Origin: Globisporangium splendens
Lineage: Eukaryota > Oomycota > Peronosporomycetes > Pythiales > Pythiaceae
Assembly: GCA_006386115.1 (NCBI GenBank)
Contig: VFIW01000012.1
Coordinates: 496,001 to 560,000, forward strand
Length of the DNA stretch: 64,000 nt
Reading direction: 5' to 3'
Under the pieces are notes generated by a model, which was not told the origin of the DNA, made no database searches, and worked only from the letters and a program-made list of their open reading frames with translations. The position numbers and the translations under genes are program-made. The number at the start of each line of letters is the position of its first letter. The first letter of the stretch is position 1. Of the stretch, positions 56,601 to 64,000 are shown piece by piece.

Positions 56601-59600
56601 GCACTTTTCTCTGAATGGCGATTCGTCATTTGAAAAGTTGCTGTACGAAGGTATTGTGAAGAAGTTGCTGTTCTTAGAGATCCCAGCAGACGTTCAACCT
56701 ACAGAACACGACAAGACATGTTTCCTGTCAACAAAGGAAGATATTCCGATCCACGAGGACATGTTGGAACTACTGGCAATGCTGTACAATTCGTGCCAAT
56801 CGATCGACCGTTTGGAAGCCATGCGAACAATCGAAACGATAGTATTCCGCGCTGCTGAAGGACAATTGAATCGCGAAGCTCTGTGGCGGAATCACGAGGA
56901 TGAGCTTGGTTCATACAGCCAACAAGGTGGAGTCATTGGAATCGAAGTCAAGAGCATTGAGTTCATCAAGGAGCTACTCCAGCTGACCAAGGTATTTTAT
57001 GTGCTTGAAGCTTATGATTTGGATAGCTGTGCCATTCTAACTTTCACCACGGCTATTCTTCTAGGTGCAAGGTATGAAGATGGAACAAGAATTTTGCTAC
57101 ACCAGTCGATACTGGATCTCCTGCTCGATTCTATTGGTAAGATTTCCGTCAAAGTGAAGATGGTGTGTATTGCGACTGACGTGAATGTTAACGTTGTTCT
57201 GTAGATCGTTGGCTGCTTCAACCCCAACACTGTTGGCTACTACTTGTGGAATGAGTTCCCAACCTTGCGATGCCTCATGCAAATGGTTATCACCGGACGA
57301 TACGCCTTCCCTCCAATTAACGCACAAGATCCTCTGCTCTTTGGAAGACACAAGGCGAACTTCACTGATCTGATGAAAGGAAACGCGCAATTGCGCGACT
57401 ATGAGCAACAGATTCTTCAAGTTGCTCCGGCACTCTATGAGGACCCGCCGATGATTTTCGAAATGGATGGTATTGCTCGACAACCACCACCGGCTATCTT
57501 GGAGCATTTGTGCAATTTGGACCGGAAATTCAAGCTTGGCACGCGATTGCGCCAAAGTCGAACCAAGGATTTTCTGATGGAGATGGTGGCTGGAAACGAC
57601 ACTTGGGGCTATGGAAGTGGCTCGCCAGAGAGCGTGTGGTGGATCGCCGATATTGTGTGTGAAGACTCCGATACTGTGCAGTACCTGCCGTACGGCTGCT
57701 TGTGCAAGCTTCTGCTGCTAGCATACCGCGGCAAAAGTGAACCTGATGCAGCGAAAAATCTGTCGAGTCAGTCAGCGTTAACCCAGATAATTCCCCACCT
57801 GTTATCGAAGCTGCGCGAGTACTTGTCTGCTGAAGTTGACAACAACGGAACTGCAGCGAACGTCATGTTGTACTATTTGGATTGTTTGACGTCTCCAGAC
57901 GTTCACACTAGAAGAGCTGCTTCTCAAATTTTGCATCTTCTTACCGGCGAGCAAGGGGAAGGCGATGCCTTGTCGGTGCCTATTGCAAGTGATGTTGAGT
58001 CGACAGAGGAAGAAATACCAGAAGTTGATTCAGTATCATCGCAGAGTGACGAAGCCAATATTATGACGTTCAGGTGGTTACCAGCGCTTGTGAAGCTACC
58101 GTGCTACACTGGAATTCGTGAGCAGGTATTTGCGTCCCTTGAGACTGTTCTAGAGCGTGAATCTTCCGTTCAGTCGTTGGCTCGATGTGTCAGAGCATTG
58201 CACGAGTTTTGGAGAGAAAGCCACGGTGCTGACGTCGCTGTAGACGTACAAGAAGACGAAGTTAAACAACGAAAACCGGTACTGGAGCAATCTCTTCTGC
58301 TTGCGGGTGCGTTCGGAAAACTTCTTTCGGGAAGAGAGTTCATCGCAAAATTCCTGCTCAAGGAAAAAGAGATCTACAAGATCATACTGGAAGTGATCTG
58401 GACCGTGATTAAGGATCAATTGTCGACGCCGCCGTCCCTGAAGTCGAATTCCGGGATCAACTTTTCTGACTGCAAAGTGTTTTATGTGGCCGATGGAGCG
58501 CATAGTGTACGTGAGATTAAGTTGCCTCTCCATGTTATCCATGGAGCGATCCACGTGCTCTGTTCTCCTCATGCACGAGAGGAAGAAGTTGGTGGTTCAG
58601 GAGACTCCTGCTTCACAAAACTGAAGCAGAGTCTGTTCCCCAAACCGACTTCGAGCGCAGCCATCATTTCCAGTACCGGGCTGATCGCGACAAAGGATCC
58701 ACGTTTGTATCCTGACAACTTGCTGATGAAGCTTGCATCATGCGCACCTAACGCACACTTGTGCTCGACGGCTGTGCGAGCAATGAACAGTGAGTCTTTA
58801 TGGAAGCTGCTGCAGTCTTCAGGATTGAGCGAGCAATGTTTGGGTTCCGTGCTGCATTCGCTTTGTGACGTCATCGGAGCGAATGAGACGAAAGCCATTT
58901 CTGGCTTGACTGGAACTACAACTGAACAAGATTTGCCAGCTGCGTCTCAAGCGCTCCAACGCCATTTGAATGTTTTCTACAACGAAAGAAGTAGCAATGT
59001 GCTCCCGAAACCAATTCTGGATAATCTTCGTCGTGTTCAACAGTGGCTGGCAACGAAATGCTCGTCTACAACAGACTCGATGGAAGTTGATGAGAGTGAG
59101 GAAGAGCTGCTGCTATGCAAGGGCTTCTCAAGTACTCGAATTCGTCAAGTTCCTCGTGTGACAACTCCAGCAGTGAAGCCTTTCTATACGAAGACTAGCC
59201 TTCCAATGAAAACCGAGTCTCACAAAGCCAGCCTACACGATGTAACGGAATCTACCTCTGCAAACAGCGAGCTCGACGTATTCAAGAATCATTATTTTGG
59301 TAAGCAAGCAGTGGCACCCTCCATCAAGGCTTTCTTGGATGCTGCAAAGAAGAACACTGGCGGCGATGTGGGCGTGTCTCGCTCGTTGCACGGAAGCAGC
59401 ATCGTGTCGAAGGTGTCTAGTGCCTTGCAAGGCACTTGCTCCCCAAGTTCCACCACTGCGCAAGATTCTTCGTCGGAGTTATGGAGCCTCCATATTGCTT
59501 TATTGCACAGTTTGCGTTACTCGTGCAAGTCGAATGAGTCCACCCCTCAGCTTGCCACGGCATTGCTTTCGGTACTCGGCCACATTGTGAAGTGCTCGAA

Positions 59601-61463
59601 TCCGAGCCACCGCAAGGATTGCTACGAGTTTCTTCGCCAAGCTCTGGACAATGCTGAAGATTCTTTCTCGTACGCTGCAGCAGTTGCTTTTGTCAGAGGC
59701 ATCGTTCAAGTTGGCGCGAGTACCACGTTGCACGAGTTAGATGACGCCTCTCCCTGCATCGACGTACAGAAATCGCTTTTGCTGATTGTGAACTTCGTGT
59801 CTGCAATTCTGGCGCGCTGGAAGTCGAAAGGATCTTCGCTTCAACTTGATGCCTTCACATTGCGTAATATGGTTGTTCTGGTGAAAGACGCTCAAGTTTT
59901 AAGCCATATAGACACAAACCCCACGCGAGTACTCTGCCGAGACAAGTCAAACGGAAGCCCAATCGATATTTTAGCGAGTTTTGTGCAAGATCAGAAAGAT
60001 GAGAAGATCCTGGTCAATGTACTCGAGGCTGTGGTGACTTCTGATCCCCACTTTGTGAGGCTGAACGAATCTGTGACGCTCCACGCGGCTGTACGCAGAG
60101 AAATGCTTGGAGTGAGTATTTGTTTACTTTTTTCCCAGCTATATTGTATTCGGAGTGCTGATCAACTAATCTGCTTTGCTTTGTCCTACAGACACTGTAT
60201 TTCCAGAATCCGTTACTGGTTGCCGCCCAGCTCGACGCGTTGATACCAGGCTGGAAAGTGCTGGTTGACATCAGCCCAAGCAGCCAGCAGGAAGACGATG
60301 TGCGGATCAGCGAACGCAAAGTGATCACGTTTGTGGATGATCTCCTACATGGTCTTAATCAGGAAAGCAGCGAGAACATCGATCGATTCCGAGAGATCGC
60401 AATGCGGTACCCACTGTTGGTTTTGTCGCGATTTCCAAAGCAGTTGCTGCAGCTGTTTGGAACAGTGTCGTTGACGCAGATCTACCTCAACGCCACGCTT
60501 TTCCAGAATGTAAGTCGTTCTTCGGAATGATTGATCTCAAATTTGAGGTTTTGCTAGCGCTAACTGACGATTTCGTGTTATTAGATTCTCAATGCGATGG
60601 ACATTGTTCGTCCATATGTGCGCTCCCAGCCGAGTCTTTTCCCGACGTTCTGCAAGTTTATGTTTGAAATTCTCGAAGTGATCGCGAGTCACCACGCAAG
60701 CGAGTTTCACCAACTGATTACTCGAATCTGGGATATTCTCTACGACACGCTGTCGGAAGACTATGATCTCGCCAGTGAACAAATATGCCAACCTCAGCGC
60801 AGAATTGTGCTCGCCAGCATTGTCAGCATTTACGCATCCTATCCTGAAACGGCTGCGTTTGGCGAAATTCTCGAGAGCTACCCGAGCGAGAGGAAAGTGA
60901 CAGCGAAACTGTTGGCGTTTGATTCTGTGCGAAACAAACAGTTGTCGACTGTGGAGCAGCTTCGTCAAGTGGAGCATTTCGTGAACGGCTTGATCGCAGC
61001 TGACGACGGTGCCGATCTAATTGGGAACGAAGCAGACCAGGTTTTCCAGGTGATCGATCAATTATGCGCGAAAAGCCAGCAGCAGGCTTCTACGATGCCA
61101 CTTCTGCGTCGTTGTGCTGCGCCACTCTCGAAGCTGTTCTTTACGAGTAACCTCGCGAAGGGGACGATGAACCGATTGTGTCAAACGCTATTGAACCTCA
61201 TGAAGACGGACTCAGCCAGCATTGCGGACATTGTGGACCAATATGTGTTCTGCCTGAGCGCTCTCCGTCCCGGCCTCAAGGAAACCGCAGTGGCCTATGT
61301 TCTGGAGTATCTCGCATTCGCAGACGCTAACCAACGTCGACAGATTCTCCAGCAGCTCTTTGACGATCCAAGCGACATTGCGAAATCGAAACTGGTCGCT
61401 TATCTGAAAAGCGCTGCCTTTAAGAGCAGTTTGTTCCCGCTCGCTCGCTCTGCAGGAGGTTAA
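53641..61463 (+). CDS. INTS1: Integrator complex subunit 1
   Basis: Scaffold of the Integrator complex, which cleaves snRNA precursors and paused transcripts at RNA polymerase II. Exons: 53641-54385, 54462-54586, 54668-54766, 54861-55049, 55124-55573, 55648-56991, 57065-57136, 57205-60111, 60192-60509 and 60585-61463, in phase, 2,375 residues (human 2,190). Diagnostic blocks are VKVFLDDSLYSRVWVDHEL, ENMETWLQNPSVKGPTKELL, IARERPNNMGKDVDNM, NPNTVGYYLWNEFPTLRCLM and FKLGTRLRQSRTKDFLMEM. These align in order with animal INTS1. The first exon is extremely acidic and lysine-rich (long Glu/Asp runs, 53841-53970). It joins by GTAAGG/AAG in phase to the conserved part, but a start at the ATG 54470 is possible. 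The remainder is helical repeat. No defect seen. Confidence 0.9.
53841..53970 (+). repeat. GAR/GAY triplet repeat coding for Glu/Asp runs
   Basis: Impure (GAA/GAG/GAC)n microsatellite in the first INTS1 exon. It stays in frame over about 40 codons and codes almost only Glu and Asp. Confidence 0.9.
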
Positions 61464-61530
61464 CTCACCGGAGCTGCCTAGCAAACGCAAGCACACTTGA
61501 GGAAAATGCATTGAGCAAAAGAGGCGTCTA

Positions 61531-62571
61531 TTATTCTGCTTTGACTTGGTGAATTGCTCGAGGCTTGAGCCACGCAGTCACCATGACACTGGCGATGATA
61601 CCGAGCGCGTGGCCTGCAAGAGAACCATAGACGCACGTCAACGGCCATTGCTAGAGAGACACGAGTAGTGCGAGTTTTTCCCAAAGTTAAAACACAATAA
61701 AGACGCATTTGAATTTAAAGCAGTGATTGGTGCGTACCTGCCACGGCCGATCCCAGTCTAACGGGATTGGAAGTGCGCCAACGTACGCGCCAAGGGCAGC
61801 GCCAATCGCTGTGCTCGCGAGGAAAATGTCTTCTGGAGTGCGTGCCCTGACCGAAATGACAACAAAGTAAGTGAGCATGACGCAGTCTTGTCGAGGTGGG
61901 CGACTGACGTACCGGAGGTTGATGAGAACAGCGATCCACTCTTGCAGGTCGAGTCCAAGGCACATGGCGATGGGCAAAACGGTGAGACTCGCGAGCAGCA
62001 TCGCCAAGAGGTACGTGTGCAGCGTCAGTCTGTATAATACAAGCACAAACAGACTGTGAGATTAACAGACACTGGGCACTTCTTATAGACATGCAAGGGG
62101 GACTTACTCATTCACTGGAGCGCCAAAGAGAACGATAGCAACGTGGAAGAACGCAGAGCCACATCCAAGTGCGATCCCACCATGCGCCAAATGCAGAGCC
62201 TTCACACACATGCACGATTGAAGTTAATCGCCCTGCGAGAAAGAAAGTCTTCAACTGCACTCATTCTCCCTACCGTAGCTCTGTTGCTGCTGGCAGAGGA
62301 GTCTTTCAAGAGCAACGCATTCGAGAAGAGCATGAGCGCGACGACGCTCGCGACAACAGGAACGAGGCACATGGCCACATCCTCTTCCAACCGCTTCCCG
62401 AAGCTGCGCACACAACAATCACACGCAATTAGCAGCAGCACAGTCGCCAGATATACGGCTGCGGCTATGCACTCACAGGAGGCGGGGAAGCGCATATGCA
62501 ATGCACGAAGGCAGCACGAGCTGCAGCGCCACGAGCATCGCTGTCCGCATCGACATCATAATTGCGATCAT
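61531..62571 (-). CDS. PIGF: GPI-anchor biosynthesis protein PIG-F
   Basis: Polytopic ER membrane protein that stabilises the ethanolamine-phosphate transferases acting on GPI precursors. Six exons: 62571-62477, 62403-62274, 62199-62108, 62029-61913, 61846-61738 and 61650-61531, in phase, 220 residues, the same size as human PIGF (219). Hydrophobic helices alternate along the chain. Family signatures are SAFFHVAIVLFGAPVNELTL and the C-terminal LGAYVGALPIPLDWDRPWQQ followed by GSLAGHALGI. An upstream in-frame Met is available, but 62571 gives the family length. Ends 68 bases from INTS1 (convergent). It supplies the machinery used by GPI proteins such as the one at 47458. Confidence 0.92.
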
Positions 62572-62768
62572 GATGTCGCAAATGGAGTTGCAGATGTAAA
62601 AAAAATGTTGCACGAAGGTGTCGATTCCAAGTGTAACCTCCCTTTTCAAAGCGTAACCCATGGCTAGTATTGTAATTCTGTGCAAACTCTCCCATTTGTA
62701 GCTATAACCGCACCGACCATAGAAAAAAACAACAACCAAGCAACAAGAGCAACGAGCGCAACATCGCG
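62572..62768. promoter_or_regulatory. Compact divergent promoter, PIGF and small four-exon gene
   Basis: 197 bases separate two start codons on opposite strands. Contains an ACAACAA-rich patch at 62726-62755 just before the rightward ATG. Confidence 0.55.
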
Positions 62769-63422
62769 ATGGCGTTCTCGAGCGTCCGCCAGTGGCAGAC
62801 GCAGGCGGATACGCCGCAGAGCTGTCCCTCGAAGGACGGCGCAGCGGCCGCAGTGCCGTGTCTCCACGCGTGGCCGTCCAACGACGCCGCGAACTTCACC
62901 AGACTGCAGCAGAACCCCTGGACGAAAATGGTGCGTTTGTCAGTTGGCTGCCGTTGATGGTGCAATACGACTGTGGACACTGGACTGGATATGCAGAGAG
63001 ACACATGCGCAGCGGTACGCTGACAGTGCCATGCTATTCCGTGCTGTAGATCCGAACTCCTGATGCTTATCATGCAATACACAACACGATGCCGCCAGCA
63101 CAGCAAGGTATTATAATCACACAGTGTCGTCCTATTCACGACGATTATGTATGATCAATGGCACTAATTACTGTCACACACGCTTGTTCTCGATGATGTG
63201 GTAGTGATTAAAATGGAGCAAACGCAGGATGTATTGCGCACGGTCTTCCAGAACGCTGATAGGAAGGTGCGGTTGTGATACCATTTTGCATGCTACTTGG
63301 TCAAATTGTCATTGGGTGTGCACGAATCGTGTGGCTCTAATTTGGTGGTATAGTTGGCAGGCAAGCGCGAGCACAGCGGAGACGCAGACTCTCATCCATC
63401 GAAGGCGCTGCGATCTTCGTAG
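62769..63422 (+). CDS. Small conserved-looking protein of unknown function, four exons
   Basis: Built from splice signals and phase: exons 62769-62930 (donor GTGCGT), 63050-63107 (GTATTA), 63205-63266 (GTGCGG) and 63354-63422, 116 residues. The protein reads MAFSSVRQWQ... to a C-terminal LRSS and TAG, with the segments NPWTKM, IRTPDAYHAIHNTMPPAQQ and EQTQDVLRTVFQNADRK across the joins. It is hydrophilic, has no membrane segment or signal peptide, and its third exon is amphipathic helix. I do not recognise a family. All three joins keep phase and all acceptors are pyrimidine-preceded TAG, which supports a real gene that no single long frame would reveal. Confidence 0.6.
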
Positions 63423-63709
63423 AAAAGCACAATTGGAGTCGAGCACGGCGGGTCTGGAGAAGGCGGAGAGACATCGCACCGTACGCAGCCTCCGCCCCAT
63501 GCAGCGTGCCATACGAGCGCACACAAGAACAGTTGAGATAGATAATTTATGACGGCAACCTTGGGTTACTTCCGTCGTTTTCGCCATCTTCTGACGGTGT
63601 TTTTGTCCACTTTGAGTCACTGTCCTCCCCCCACACCAGGAAGCACACTTTTGGTTTGCACGCTTGGGCAAATATGTCCGCTACGTTCGCCTCGCTGCCG
63701 TTGGGCGAA

Positions 63710-64000
63710 CTAGCCGATGTCCAGATCGTCGCCAAGCTGAGGGAACTCGTCCAGGGCGTTTGGTGAGAGCAGCGTGTCGGTCCAGTTCAAGAGATTGTTT
63801 ACTTCGTCCTAATCAAGCGAATCCTCCAGATCGTTGGTCTCTGCTGCTGCTTTTGGTTCATAAGGCTGCAAAAAATCCCATTTAGATGGCGATGCTGGCG
63901 CTGGCAGGTCAGAGTGAATTGGCGGCAGATGGATGTACGCGCTCGCGGCGATGCCGTCGCTGGATGGCGCTGCCTGTTGAGTTAGTACGAAGGCTTGGAT
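63710..64000 (-). CDS. 3' end of an unidentified acidic protein gene
   Basis: Enters from the right edge on the minus strand. The frame is coding-like: a Pro/Ser/Ala-rich stretch (YIHLPPIHSDLPAPASPSKW), then NDLEDSLD, TAG at 63809-63811, and in the same frame DEVNNLLNWTDTLLSPNALD EFPQLGDDLDIG to a second TAG at 63710-63712. The short acidic/hydrophobic tail resembles a transcription activation segment. Either the protein ends at the first TAG or the TAG is a mutation in a longer tail. Only the last ~97 codons are visible, so the family is unknown. Confidence 0.5.

Noticed and set aside
1..64000. TAG reassigned to glutamine throughout the genome
   Set aside because: POP1 ends LIRVEA-TAG and the FN3 protein ends with a CaaX box then TAG, and long intact genes contain no internal TAG. 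The amber bias is kept as an observation, not as a code change.
1..64000. tRNA, rRNA, CRISPR or bacterial operon structures
   Set aside because: None recognised; spliced genes and eukaryotic families throughout.

Overview
This window is nuclear DNA from a eukaryote, most probably an oomycete. Genes are dense and lie on both strands. Introns are short (mostly 65-110 bases) with GTRNGT-like donors and YAG acceptors. A TOS1-like wall glycosidase, a GPI-anchored secreted protein, Copia and RNase-H LINE retroelements, and an outer-dynein-arm docking gene fit that group. No tRNA, rRNA or CRISPR was recognised.

Layout. 1-2.6 kb: the N-terminus of an NADPH-cytochrome P450 reductase and a TOS1-like wall protein whose start is damaged. 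3.0-22.0 kb: a decayed, transposon-filled block. A coiled-coil gene (minus) and a Furry/Tao3 cell-morphogenesis gene (plus) start head to head at 9071 and are both broken. One 5'-truncated LINE copy sits in each, and a structurally complete Copia element (16603-21550) sits near the 3' end of Furry. 22.2-38.6 kb: intact housekeeping genes POP1 (RNase P/MRP), a SIRT1-type deacetylase, TRM1 (tRNA m2,2G26) and eIF4G, with a broken ODA1-like flagellar gene between the sirtuin and TRM1. 38.9-46.7 kb: a small fibronectin-III protein with a CaaX end, a frameshifted armadillo gene, a PH-domain gene and a four-helix membrane protein. 47.5-53.3 kb: a GPI-anchored secreted protein, a gene-poor stretch with a LINE-tail relic, a FAM210-like mitochondrial protein and a C2/EF-hand protein. 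53.6-64.0 kb: Integrator subunit 1, PIG-F, a new small four-exon gene, and the 3' end of another gene.

The contrast between neighbours stands out. POP1, sirtuin, TRM1, eIF4G, INTS1 and PIGF can be spliced base-perfectly into full-length reading frames. The Furry, ODA1, armadillo and coiled-coil genes carry frameshifts, in-frame stops or insertions. Assembly error is therefore a poor explanation for the breaks. Loss of an axonemal gene suggests a lineage that has reduced or lost flagella, as in non-zoosporic downy mildews; this is inference from one gene. Every in-frame stop seen inside these host genes is TAG, which is listed as an observation to test. Exon coordinates were built by hand from splice-site and frame agreement and have not been checked against transcripts.
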